Assembly (NCBI RefSeq): GCF_036346595.1
Contig: NZ_CP107834.1
Span: forward strand, 1,550,001 to 1,614,000
DNA from: Streptomyces sp. NBC_00525
Lineage (GTDB): Bacteria > Actinomycetota > Actinomycetes > Streptomycetales > Streptomycetaceae
DNA length: 64,000 nucleotides
Direction of reading: 5' to 3'
Shown: positions 40,896 through 49,991 of the stretch, piece by piece
How the letters are laid out: each line of letters begins with the position of its first letter
How positions within the stretch are numbered: the first letter of the stretch is position 1
The notes under the pieces: generated by a model
The model's database searches: none
Seen by the model: only the letters and a program-made list of their open reading frames with translations
Told to the model about the DNA's origin: nothing
Made by a program: the position numbers and the translations under genes

Positions 40896-41330
40896 ATGAC
40901 CACCGCCAAGGACATCATGCACACCGGCGCCACCTGGATTCCGGCGCACGAGACCCTCGACCGCGCCGCGCAGATGATGCGCGAGCACCACGTCGGCGCA
41001 CTGCCCATCTCGGCCAGCGGTGAGCAGGACCGGATGATCGGCATCCTCACGGACCGCGACATCGTCGTCGGCTGCGTGGCGGAGGGCCGCGACCCGTCCA
41101 AGGTCACCGCGGGCGAACTCGCCCAGGGCACGCCCCGCTGGATCGACGCGGACGCGGACGTGGAGGCGGTGCTGAGGGAGATGCAGAACCACCAGATCCG
41201 CCGGCTCCCGGTCGTCGAGAACAAGAAGCTGGTCGGCATGATCAGCGAGGCCGACCTGGCCCGGCACCTGTCCGACGACCAGATCGCCGACTGGGCGGAG
41301 AAGGTGTACTCGCGCACCGGGCAGCACTGA
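40896..41330 (+). CDS. Two-CBS-domain protein
   Basis: 144 residues from ATG 40896 with AGGAGGAAT 6 nt upstream. Two CBS motifs make up the whole protein: residues about 1-62 (ASGEQDRMIGILTDRDIVVG) and 70-130 (IRRLPVVENKKLVGMISEAD). Free-standing CBS pairs bind adenine nucleotides and sense energy or stress state. No partner domain is fused. The 3' end lies inside the first unit of a three-copy imperfect repeat. Confidence 0.9.
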   Translation: MTTAKDIMHTGATWIPAHETLDRAAQMMREHHVGALPISASGEQDRMIGILTDRDIVVGCVAEGRDPSKVTAGELAQGTPRWIDADADVEAVLREMQNHQIRRLPVVENKKLVGMISEADLARHLSDDQIADWAEKVYSRTGQH

Positions 41331-41443
41331 ATCCGGCACACCGTCCCGCGCACCGGACACCACTGAATCCGGCACACGCCGTCCGGCGCATCGGACCGGA
41401 GATTCCCGCGCGCCGCGCACCACCGAATCCGGCGCGGCGTGCC
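41312..41443 (+). repeat. Three imperfect repeats from the CBS gene 3' end
   Basis: Units start at about 41312, 41347 and 41407. Each has CGCGCACCGG-like sequence followed by CACTGAATCCGGC or its variant CACCGAATCCGGC. The first includes the last codons and stop of the CBS gene, so the others are decayed duplicates of that end. Confidence 0.55.
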
Positions 41444-41498
41444 CCGTCTCACGCGGCCCGCCCAGCATCGCGTCAGTCAGACGATTAGAGTGGGCCGC

Positions 41499-43253
41499 GT
41501 GCCTCAACTACGCCTCGCACTGAATCAGATCGACTCGACCGTCGGCGACCTCGCCGGCAACACCGAGGCGATCGTCCACTGGACCCGGCACTCCGCCGAA
41601 CAGGGCGCCCACTTCGTGGCGTTCCCCGAGATGGTGCTGACCGGCTACCCCGTCGAGGACCTGGCCCTGCGGTCGTCCTTCGTCGAGGCCTCGCGGCAGG
41701 CGCTGCGCGCGCTCGCCGCCCGGCTCGACGCGGAGGGCCTCGGGGAGGTTCCCGTCCTCGTCGGCTACCTCGACCGCTCGGAGTTCGCGGCGGAGCGCTA
41801 CGGCCAGCCCGCCGGTTCGCCGCGCAACGCCGCCGCGGTGCTGCACCGCGGCGGGATCGCGCTGAACTTCGCCAAGCACCATCTGCCGAACTACGGCGTC
41901 TTCGACGAGTTCCGGTACTTCGTGCCGGGCGACTCGATGCCCGTGGTGCGGGTGCACGGCATCGATGTGGCGCTCGCGATCTGCGAGGACCTCTGGCAGG
42001 ACGGCGGCCGCGTGCCGGGCGCGCGCGCCGCCGGGGCCGGGCTGCTGCTGTCGGTCAACGCCTCGCCGTACGAGCGGGACAAGGACGACACCCGGCTCGA
42101 ACTGGTCCGCAAGCGGGCCCGCGAGGCCGGCTGCACGACCGCCTACCTGGCGATGATCGGCGGCCAGGACGAGCTGGTGTTCGACGGCGACTCGATCGTC
42201 GTGGACCGGGAGGGCGAGGTCATCGCGCGCGCCCCGCAGTTCGCCGAGGGCAGCGTGATCCTCGACCTGGAGCTGCCGGCCGCCGCGGCCGAGCCGCCGT
42301 CCGGCGTGGTCACGGACGGGCTGCGCATCGACCATGTGGTCCTCTCGGAGGAGCCGCTGCCGCCGTACGAGGCGGAGCTGGCCGGCGGGTACGCGGACCG
42401 GCTGGACGACGACGAGGAGCTGTACACGGCCCTCGTGGTGGGCCTGCGGGCCTACGCCGCGAAGAACGGCTTCAACAGCGTGCTCATCGGGCTCTCCGGG
42501 GGCATCGACTCGGCGCTGGTCGCCGCGATCGCCTGCGACGCGCTGGGCGCCCCGCAGGTGTACGGGGTGTCGATGCCGTCCAAGTACTCCTCGGACCACT
42601 CCAAGGGCGACGCGGCCGAGCTGGCCCGGCGGACCGGGCTCAACTTCCGTACCGTCCCGATCGAGCCGATGTTCGACGCGTACATGGGCTCGCTGGGGCT
42701 GACCGGGCTCGCGGAGGAGAACCTCCAGTCGCGGCTGCGCGGCACGATGCTGATGGCGATCTCCAACCAGGAGGGCCAGATCGTGCTGGCTCCGGGCAAC
42801 AAGTCGGAGCTGGCCGTGGGCTACTCGACGCTGTACGGGGACTCGGTCGGCGCGTACGGGCCGATCAAGGACGTGTACAAGACGTCCGTGTTCCGGCTGG
42901 CGAAGTGGCGCAACCGGGCCGCCGAGGAGCGCGGGCAGACGCCGCCGATCCCGGAGGCGTCCATCACCAAGCCGCCGAGCGCCGAGCTGCGGCCGGGCCA
43001 GGTGGACACGGACTCGCTGCCGGACTACGACGTGCTCGACCGCATCCTGGAGCTGTACGTGGACCGGGACCAGGGCCTCGAAGCCATCGTCGCGGCCGGG
43101 TTCGACCGGGCGCTGGTGGCGAAGACGCTGCGGATGGTGGACGCGGCGGAGTACAAGCGGCGGCAGTACCCGCCGGGGACGAAGATCTCGCCGAAGGGGT
43201 TCGGGAAGGACCGGCGGCTGCCGATCACCAACCGCTGGCGCGAGAACGGCTGA
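41499..43253 (+). CDS. nadE: Glutamine-dependent NAD+ synthetase
   Basis: 584 residues from GTG 41499. TAGAGT at 41486-41491 lies 7 nt before it and no ribosome site is seen, so the mRNA is probably leaderless. The N-terminal glutaminase (nitrilase fold) shows its Glu-Lys-Cys triad in FPEMVLTGYP, FAKHHLPNYG and LAICEDLW. The C-terminal synthetase has the ATP P-loop GLSGGIDSAL and the LAPGNKSELAVGYSTLYGD segment. It converts deamido-NAD, ATP and glutamine to NAD. The length is normal for the short actinobacterial form. Confidence 0.95.
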   Translation: MPQLRLALNQIDSTVGDLAGNTEAIVHWTRHSAEQGAHFVAFPEMVLTGYPVEDLALRSSFVEASRQALRALAARLDAEGLGEVPVLVGYLDRSEFAAERYGQPAGSPRNAAAVLHRGGIALNFAKHHLPNYGVFDEFRYFVPGDSMPVVRVHGIDVALAICEDLWQDGGRVPGARAAGAGLLLSVNASPYERDKDDTRLELVRKRAREAGCTTAYLAMIGGQDELVFDGDSIVVDREGEVIARAPQFAEGSVILDLELPAAAAEPPSGVVTDGLRIDHVVLSEEPLPPYEAELAGGYADRLDDDEELYTALVVGLRAYAAKNGFNSVLIGLSGGIDSALVAAIACDALGAPQVYGVSMPSKYSSDHSKGDAAELARRTGLNFRTVPIEPMFDAYMGSLGLTGLAEENLQSRLRGTMLMAISNQEGQIVLAPGNKSELAVGYSTLYGDSVGAYGPIKDVYKTSVFRLAKWRNRAAEERGQTPPIPEASITKPPSAELRPGQVDTDSLPDYDVLDRILELYVDRDQGLEAIVAAGFDRALVAKTLRMVDAAEYKRRQYPPGTKISPKGFGKDRRLPITNRWRENG

Positions 43254-43257
43254 CGCC

Positions 43258-43317
43258 GGTACGACGGAGCCGTGGGGCCCGGGGATTCGTCCCTGCGCCC
43301 CACGGCTCCGTCGTACC
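43258..43317. terminator. Bidirectional terminator between nadE and the phosphodiesterase gene
   Basis: A perfect 21-bp stem pairs 43258-43278 with 43297-43317 around an 18-nt loop. It lies 5 bp beyond each of the two convergent stop codons, so it can end both transcripts. Confidence 0.85.
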
Positions 43318-43321
43318 CCGG

Positions 43322-44341
43322 TCAGAGCCTGACGCGGGCGGCGATCGGGAGGTGGTCGCTGCCGGTGGCCGGGAGGGTCCAGGAGGACATCGGTTCGACG
43401 CCCTTGACCAGGATCTGGTCGATCCGGGCCATCGGGAACGAGGCCGGCCAGCTGAACCCGAAGCCGTCGCCCGCCGCGCCCTGGGTGGAACGCATCTGGG
43501 CGGTGACCGCGTTGAGCGAGCGGTCGTTCATCGTCCCGTTCAGGTCGCCGAGGAGGGCGACGCGGGACAGCCGCTCGTGCGCGATGGCCTTGCCGAGGGC
43601 GTCCGCGCTCTGGTCGCGCTGGTTGGCGGTGAACCCGGCGTGCAGTTTGACCCGTACGGAGGGCAGGTGCGCCACGTACACGGCGAGCGGGCCCTCGGGC
43701 GTGGTGACGGTGGTGCGCATGGCGCGGACCCAGCCCATCTTCAGGTCCACCGGGCGGGTGTCGCTGAGCGGGTACTTGCTCCACAGGCCGACCGTGCCCT
43801 GCACGGAGTGGTAGCGGAAGCGTCCGGCGAGCGCCTTCTCGTACGCCGCGACCTTGCCGGCGGGCAGTTCCTGGAGGGCGACGACGTCCGCGCCGGAGCC
43901 CGCGACCTGGTCGGCGGTGGCGGCGGGGTCCGGGTTGTCGGCGTTGACGTTGTGGGTGGCGACGGTGAGGTCGCCGCCGCTGCCGGACTTGTCGGTGAAC
44001 AGGCCGCCGAACATGTTGAGCCAGACCACGACCGGCAGCAGCAGCGCCACCAGGGCGGTGCCCGAGCGGCGCACCAGGCCCAGGACCAGCAGCAGCGGAA
44101 TGAACAGGCCGAACCAGGGCAGGAACGTCTCGGTGAGGCTGCCCAGGTTGCCGATGCGGTTCGGAACCCGCGCGTGGAAGGCCATGACGAGGGTCAGCAG
44201 GACGGCCAGGGCCGCCAGGACGATGCCGCGACGCCAGATGCCGGGGTCGCGGGTGAGTCTGTCGCGCAGGTCCCGGAAGCGGGAGCCGGTGGGCCGCGGC
44301 CCCAGGCCGTTCCCGGTGTCCGCCCTGTACGCCTGCACCAT
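43322..44341 (-). CDS. VanJ-like membrane endonuclease/exonuclease/phosphatase protein
   Basis: 339 residues from ATG 44341 with GAGGA upstream. Three membrane helices occupy about 42-130 (GIVLAALAVLLTLVMAF, FLPWFGLFIPLLLVLGLV, ALLLPVVVWLNMFGGLF). An EEP-fold domain follows with ATHNVNADN, ALQELPAG, LLGDLNG and a terminal GSDHLP motif, all metal or catalytic positions. The topology puts the enzyme outside the membrane, as in VanJ of S. coelicolor, which acts on undecaprenyl pyrophosphate and gives teicoplanin resistance. Similar lipid-phosphate chemistry is inferred, not shown. Confidence 0.85.
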   Translation of the reverse strand: MVQAYRADTGNGLGPRPTGSRFRDLRDRLTRDPGIWRRGIVLAALAVLLTLVMAFHARVPNRIGNLGSLTETFLPWFGLFIPLLLVLGLVRRSGTALVALLLPVVVWLNMFGGLFTDKSGSGGDLTVATHNVNADNPDPAATADQVAGSGADVVALQELPAGKVAAYEKALAGRFRYHSVQGTVGLWSKYPLSDTRPVDLKMGWVRAMRTTVTTPEGPLAVYVAHLPSVRVKLHAGFTANQRDQSADALGKAIAHERLSRVALLGDLNGTMNDRSLNAVTAQMRSTQGAAGDGFGFSWPASFPMARIDQILVKGVEPMSSWTLPATGSDHLPIAARVRL

Positions 44342-44506
44342 CGCGCTGTCCTCACTGCCTTGCCGTACACATCGCCGCGCCCCCGACCCTAGGGGATGGG
44401 CGACGCCTTTCATGCCGCCCGGTGCGGTGGTTCTGCCACGAGGACGTGGCGGACGGCTCCGGCAGTTCCTGCGGGAAGGTGAATCGCGGGCTCTGTGACG
44501 AAACGA

Positions 44507-45256
44507 TCACATACGTCCGGCTCCGGCGCGTCCGCCCGTGTCGTCCGGGGCGGGGCCGGGCCGCCGGGGCGCGAGGCCCTCGACGGCCAGGGCGATGATG
44601 CGGTCGGCGAGGTCCTCCGGCAGCGGCGCGTCGGGCCGGTGGATGGTGCGTACGAGCATGGGGCCGAGGAACAGGTCGTCCATCAGTTCCACGTCCGTGT
44701 CGTCGCGCAGCTCCCCCGCCTCCACGGCGCGCCGGACGGCGGCGACCATGGCGAGGCGGCGGGGGGCGATGACCGTGCCGTGGTAGGCGTCCCAGAGCTT
44801 GGGCAGGCTCTTCATCTGCGCGAACACGTTGTGCAGCAGGGCCGAGGAGCGCTGGGCGAGGCCGCGCCTGCGCATCGATTCCAGCAGGACGCGCAGATCG
44901 CGCAGGCCGCCGGTGCCGGAGACCTCCGGTTCCGGCGGCTCGATGGCGCGGAGCACGTCGACGAACAGCTCCTCGCGGCCGGCCCAGCGCCGGTAGATGG
45001 TGGCCTTGCCGACCCCGGCGGTGCGGGCGATGCGCTCGATGGAGAGGGCGGCGAGCGGTTCGCCGGCCTCGATCAGCTCGACGACGGCGTCCAGGATGGC
45101 CCGCTCGGCGGCGGCACTGCGCGGCCGCCCCCGGCGGGGCTCGTGTTCCTCGCCGGGGCCCCGGCCGCAGTCTCCGCAGCCGGGAGCCCCGCCGGACCGC
45201 TCGCCCGACCCGTCCGCCTCGCCGGCAGCCCGTTCCTCCGGTGCCTGAGCCTGCAC
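44507..45256 (-). CDS. TetR-family regulator of the adjacent efflux pump
   Basis: 249 residues from GTG 45256 (GTG 45265 possible). A Gly/Glu-rich leader of about 45 residues precedes the helix-turn-helix LSIERIARTAGVGKATIYRR. The C-terminal ligand domain is of the TetR_C_11-like all-helical type. It is 55 bp downstream of the DHA2 exporter gene in the same direction, so it is part of that operon and probably feeds back on the palindrome at 46941-46959. Confidence 0.85.
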   Translation of the reverse strand: MQAQAPEERAAGEADGSGERSGGAPGCGDCGRGPGEEHEPRRGRPRSAAAERAILDAVVELIEAGEPLAALSIERIARTAGVGKATIYRRWAGREELFVDVLRAIEPPEPEVSGTGGLRDLRVLLESMRRRGLAQRSSALLHNVFAQMKSLPKLWDAYHGTVIAPRRLAMVAAVRRAVEAGELRDDTDVELMDDLFLGPMLVRTIHRPDAPLPEDLADRIIALAVEGLAPRRPGPAPDDTGGRAGAGRM

Positions 45257-45311
45257 GTGAACCACCTTTCGCCGCCCCTGATTCTCTCCGACGCGCGAGG
45301 GGGTGCCGGTG

Positions 45312-46916
45312 TCACCGTTCGGCGCCGGCCGGGGCGGGTCGCTCCTCCTCGTGCACGGGCCGCGGTGCGGCCGGTTCGCGGCCCGGCAGCCACAGGGCGA
45401 CGACCAGCGTGCCGACGAGGGCGACCGCGGCCGAGCCGATGGCGGTGACGTGCATGGCGTTCATGAAGGCGTCGTGCGCGGCGCCGACCAGCGGGGCGCC
45501 CTCGGGGCCCAGCTTCCCGGCGACGGCCAGGGTGGCCTCGATGGACTCCCCCGCCGCGTCGCGGGCCGCGGCGGGCAGCGCGCCGAGGTGGTCCTCGATG
45601 TCGCCCCGGTAGACGGCGGACAGCACCGAGCCGAGTACGGCGATGCCGAGCGCGCCGCCGACCTGGCGGAAGGTGTTGTTGACGGCCGATCCTGAGCCCG
45701 CCTTCTCGCGCGGCAGGGCCTGCATGACGGCCACGGTGACCGGCGGCATGACGTGCGCCATGCCGGTGCCCTGGACGAAGAAGACGACGCACATCAGCCA
45801 GACGGGCGTGTCGGCGTCGAACAGTGCGAAGGCGGCCAGGCCGACGGCGACGGCGAACATGCCCGCGGTGCAGACGGCGCGGGCGCCGAAGCGGGCGACG
45901 ACGATCCTGGCGCGCGGCGCGAAGACCATCTGGGCGATGGCCAGCGGCAGGATCAGCAGCCCGGACTCCAGGGCGCTCCAGCCGCGCACGCTCTGCATGT
46001 AGAAGGCGGAGAAGAAGGTGACGCCCATCAGCGCGAAGAAGACCAGCGCGATGGCGGCGACGGCCGCGGAGAAGGCGGGCTTCCGGAAGTACGCGATGTC
46101 GATGGCCGGGCTGGCGCTGCGCTTCTCGTGGAGGACGAAGAGCACCAGGACGGCGAGGCCGCCGGCGACCGGCAGCAGGACCGAGGTGTCGGTGAAGTCG
46201 GCGAGTTCGCCGCCCCGGATGATGCCGTACACCAGCAGCACCAGGCCGATGATGGAGAGGACCACGCCGAGCGGGTCGAGCCGGCCGGGGCGCGGGTCCT
46301 TCGAGTCCGGTACGAGCAGCACCATGGCGACCAGCGCGATGATGACGACGGGCACGTTGACGAGGAAGATCGAACCCCACCAGAAGTGTTCGAGGAGCAG
46401 GCCGCCGGTGATGGGACCGATCGCGATGCCGAGGCCGACGCTGCCGGCCCAGATGCCGATGGCCTTGGGCTGCTCGTCGCGTTCGAAGACGTTCATCAGG
46501 ACGGCCAGCGTGGCCGGCATGACGAAGGCGGCGCCGAAGCCCATCAGGGCGCGCCAGGTGATGAGCTGGCCGGGCGAGTCGGACATGGCGGCGAGCGCGG
46601 AGCCGAGGCCGAAGAGGGTGATGCCGAAGAGCAGGACCTTCTTGCGCCCCAGCCGGTCGCCGAGCAGGCCGGCGGTGAACAGGAGGCCGGCGAAGACGAG
46701 CGTGTAGGAGTTGATCGCCCACTCCAGCTCGCTCTGGGTGGCGCCGATGCCGGTGGGCGCGGGCGAGGCGATCGTCTTGACGGCGACGTTCAGGATCGAG
46801 TTGTCCAGCACCACGATGAGCAGGCTGAACATCAGGACGACGAGAATCGCCCAGCGGCGGCGGTGGACCGCCTCCGGTATCCGGGAGACGGCGGGAGCGC
46901 CGGAAGGTGTGGACAT
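45312..46916 (-). CDS. MFS drug exporter, DHA2 (14-helix) family
   Basis: 534 residues from ATG 46916 ([12 protein letters not shown]). Upstream frames contain the operator and are rejected. Fourteen membrane helices fit the sequence. Motif A ([14 protein letters not shown]) between helices 2 and 3 and motif C-like [10 protein letters not shown] in helix 5 mark a proton-coupled antiporter. The substrate is unknown; such proteins expel antibiotics or dyes. It forms an operon with the tetR gene downstream. Confidence 0.9.
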   Translation of the reverse strand: MSTPSGAPAVSRIPEAVHRRRWAILVVLMFSLLIVVLDNSILNVAVKTIASPAPTGIGATQSELEWAINSYTLVFAGLLFTAGLLGDRLGRKKVLLFGITLFGLGSALAAMSDSPGQLITWRALMGFGAAFVMPATLAVLMNVFERDEQPKAIGIWAGSVGLGIAIGPITGGLLLEHFWWGSIFLVNVPVVIIALVAMVLLVPDSKDPRPGRLDPLGVVLSIIGLVLLVYGIIRGGELADFTDTSVLLPVAGGLAVLVLFVLHEKRSASPAIDIAYFRKPAFSAAVAAIALVFFALMGVTFFSAFYMQSVRGWSALESGLLILPLAIAQMVFAPRARIVVARFGARAVCTAGMFAVAVGLAAFALFDADTPVWLMCVVFFVQGTGMAHVMPPVTVAVMQALPREKAGSGSAVNNTFRQVGGALGIAVLGSVLSAVYRGDIEDHLGALPAAARDAAGESIEATLAVAGKLGPEGAPLVGAAHDAFMNAMHVTAIGSAAVALVGTLVVALWLPGREPAAPRPVHEEERPAPAGAER

Positions 46917-46940
46917 GGGGAGCAGCCTAACGGCATTCCG

Positions 46941-46959
46941 ATACGAGACCGTCTCGTAT
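46941..46959. promoter_or_regulatory. TetR operator in the DHA2 promoter
   Basis: ATACGAGAC, one base, GTCTCGTAT form a perfect 9-bp inverted repeat, the typical size of a TetR-family site. On the minus strand it lies between TTTACA (-35-like) and TATCGG (-10-like), so a bound repressor would block RNA polymerase at the exporter promoter. Confidence 0.8.
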
Positions 46960-47084
46960 TGTAAATTCTTTACCGAGGTCCGGGAGGTGCGGCCCACTTC
47001 CCGCGACCGGCTCCGGGATGCCACCATGGAAGTGATCCGGGGACGCCGTCAGGGCGCCTCGAGATGACGAAGGAGCCACCTGCC

Positions 47085-47969
47085 ATGTCGCTTCCGGCTG
47101 CGCAGAATCAGTCCGCATCCCCCGCGAGCACCCCGTCCGACAGCGGAAGGACGCTGTACGGGGGCAAGAGCAACCGCCGGGTCACCGTCCACGACGTCGC
47201 CGCAGCCACCGCGCGCGGCGAGAAGTGGCCCATGCTCACCGCCTACGACGCGATGACCGCGTCCGTGTTCGACGAGGCCGGCATCCCGGTCATGCTCGTC
47301 GGCGACTCGATGGGCAACTGTCACCTCGGCTACGAGACCACCGTGCCGGTCACCATGGACGAGATGGCCGTGCTGTCCGCCGCCGTCGTCCGGGGCACCA
47401 GGCGCGCGCTGATCGTCGCCGACCTGCCCTTCGGGGCGTACCAGGAGGGCCCGGTCCAGGCCCTGCGCAACGCCACCCGGCTGATCAAGGAGTCCGGCGT
47501 CGGCGCCGTGAAGCTGGAGGGCGGCGAGCGCAGCCACGAGCAGATCAGGCTGCTGGTCGAGGCCGGCATCCCGGTCATGGCCCACATCGGCCTCACCCCG
47601 CAGTCCGTCAACGCGATGGGCTACCGGGTCCAGGGCCGGGGCGAGGAGGCCGCCCAGCAGCTGCTGCGCGACGCCAAGGCCGTACAGGACGCGGGCGCGT
47701 TCGCCGTCGTCCTGGAACTCGTACCGGCCGAACTGGCCGCCGAGGTCACCCGCACCCTGCACATCCCCACGGTCGGGATCGGCGCGGGCCCCGACACCGA
47801 CGCGCAGGTGCTGGTCTACACCGACATGGTCGGGCTGACCGGCGGCAAGGTGCCGCGCTTCACCAAGCAGTACGCGGACCTGCGGCAGATCCTCGGCGAC
47901 GCCGCGAAGGCGTACGCGGAAGAGGTCGTCGGCGGCGCGTTCCCGGCCCCGGAGCACACCTTCCACTGA
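47085..47969 (+). CDS. panB: 3-methyl-2-oxobutanoate hydroxymethyltransferase
   Basis: 294 residues from ATG 47085, 10 nt after AAGGAG (an ATG at 47064 adds seven residues). Conserved PanB motifs include [40 protein letters not shown] and [15 protein letters not shown], which hold the Mg and ketopantoate sites. It adds a hydroxymethyl group from methylene-tetrahydrofolate to 2-oxoisovalerate, the first step of pantothenate synthesis. The 30-residue Ser/Pro-rich N-terminus is typical of Streptomyces. A strong hairpin follows. Confidence 0.95.
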   Translation: MSLPAAQNQSASPASTPSDSGRTLYGGKSNRRVTVHDVAAATARGEKWPMLTAYDAMTASVFDEAGIPVMLVGDSMGNCHLGYETTVPVTMDEMAVLSAAVVRGTRRALIVADLPFGAYQEGPVQALRNATRLIKESGVGAVKLEGGERSHEQIRLLVEAGIPVMAHIGLTPQSVNAMGYRVQGRGEEAAQQLLRDAKAVQDAGAFAVVLELVPAELAAEVTRTLHIPTVGIGAGPDTDAQVLVYTDMVGLTGGKVPRFTKQYADLRQILGDAAKAYAEEVVGGAFPAPEHTFH

Positions 47970-47986
47970 CCACCACCGGCAACGAC

Positions 47987-48020
47987 GACGGCCCGCCGAA
48001 TCCCCCATCGGCGGGCCGTC
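47987..48020 (+). terminator. panB terminator
   Basis: A perfect 13-bp stem (47987-47999 with 48008-48020) with an 8-nt loop starts 17 bp after the panB stop. It separates panB from the SARP-type repeats upstream of the ABC exporter. Confidence 0.85.
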
Positions 48021-48037
48021 GGCCTTCCTCGGGCGGC

Positions 48038-48092
48038 TGTCGGCGGGTTGTCGGGCCGCTGTCGGCGGACTGTCGGTGGCGGCTGGTCCACT
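48038..48092 (+). promoter_or_regulatory. SARP-type operator: four direct repeats at 11-bp spacing
   Basis: TGTCGG occurs at 48038, 48049, 48060 and 48071, each exactly 11 bp apart. SARP activators are known to bind short direct repeats with 11-bp (one helical turn) spacing, ending about 8 bp before the -10. Here TCCACT at 48087-48092, a weak -10, follows the last repeat by about 9 bp and lies 7 nt before the ATG of the ABC ATPase gene. The neighbouring SARP gene (53319-49984) is the obvious candidate activator. Confidence 0.65.
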
Positions 48093-48099
48093 GGTGGGC

Positions 48100-49106
<1,007 letters not shown>

Positions 49107-49110
<4 letters not shown>

Positions 49111-49964
49111 GCACGACGACCCTGACACCCGCTCCCGCCGGCACGTCCGCCCGCCCGCCTGCCGCCCGGCCGCACGACGAGGGCTCGATCGGACTGCGGA
49201 ACAACCTGCGCCACATCGGGGCGCTGGTGCGGCGCAATCTGCTCCAGATCAAGAGAGATCCGGAGTCGATGTTCGACGCGCTGCTGATGCCCGTCATCTT
49301 CGTGCTGCTGTTCGTGTACGTCTTCGGCGGCTCGGTCGGCGGCAGCATGGGCGGCGGCCGGCAGGAGTACCTGAACTACCTGATCCCCGGCCTGATGGCG
49401 ATGATGGGCATGAACATCGCCATGGCCGTCGGCAGCGGTGTCAACGACGACTTCCGCAAGGGGGTCATGGACCGCTTCCGCACCATGCCCATCGCCCGCT
49501 CCTCGGTGCTCATCGCCAAGATCGTGGTCGAGCTGGGCCGGATGATGGTAGCCACGCTGATCCTGCTCGGCATGGGCTTCGCGCTCGGCATGGAGCTGCA
49601 CGGCTCCGTGCTGGGCCTGATCGGGGCGATCGGCCTCGCGGCCGCGTTCGGCGCCGCGATCATGTGGATCTTCATCCTGCTCGGGCTGGCGATGAAGACG
49701 CCCCAGGCGGTTCAGGGCATGGGGATGCTGGTCATGATGCCGCTGCAGTTCGGGTCCTCGATCTTCGCCCCGCCCGCGACGATGCCGGGCTGGCTCCAGT
49801 CGTTCACGGACTACAACCCGCTGTCGAACCTGGCCGACGCGGCGCGCGGCCTGATGATGGGCACCCCGCTCGGCGACTCGGTCTGGCTGACGCTCGGCTG
49901 GGCCGTGGTCATCACGGCGGTCATGGCGCCGCTCGCGGTCTCCAGGTTCCGCAAGAAGTCCTGA
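49107..49964 (+). CDS. DrrB-type ABC-2 exporter permease
   Basis: 285 residues from ATG 49107, overlapping the ATPase stop as ATGA. A cytoplasmic N-terminus is followed by six membrane helices. The ABC-2 features are clear: RNLLQIKRDPESMFDALLMP, then DRFRTMPIARSSVLIAKIV between helices 2 and 3, and NPLSNLADAARGLMMG before the last helix. It forms the drug/metabolite export channel with the DrrA-type ATPase. Substrate unknown. Confidence 0.92.
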
Positions 49965-49967
49965 GCA

Positions 49968-49991
49968 GCGGGTTCGAGTCCCGTCACGCGT
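49968..49991 (+). other. tRNA T-arm-like fragment, possible attachment-site remnant
   Basis: GCGGG-TTCGAGT-CCCGT (49968-49984) folds as a canonical tRNA T-arm (5-bp stem with one G-U, 7-nt TTCGANT loop), followed by seven bases in the acceptor position. No anticodon arm or D-arm precedes it, so it is not a tRNA gene. It overlaps the 3' end of the SARP gene. tRNA 3' ends are common integration sites, so this may be an att core. Confidence 0.4.

Noticed and set aside
45753..46964. Long plus-strand frame rich in Asp/Glu/Gln opposite the DHA2 gene
   Set aside because: Antisense shadow of membrane-protein codons; composition has no structural sense and no start signal.
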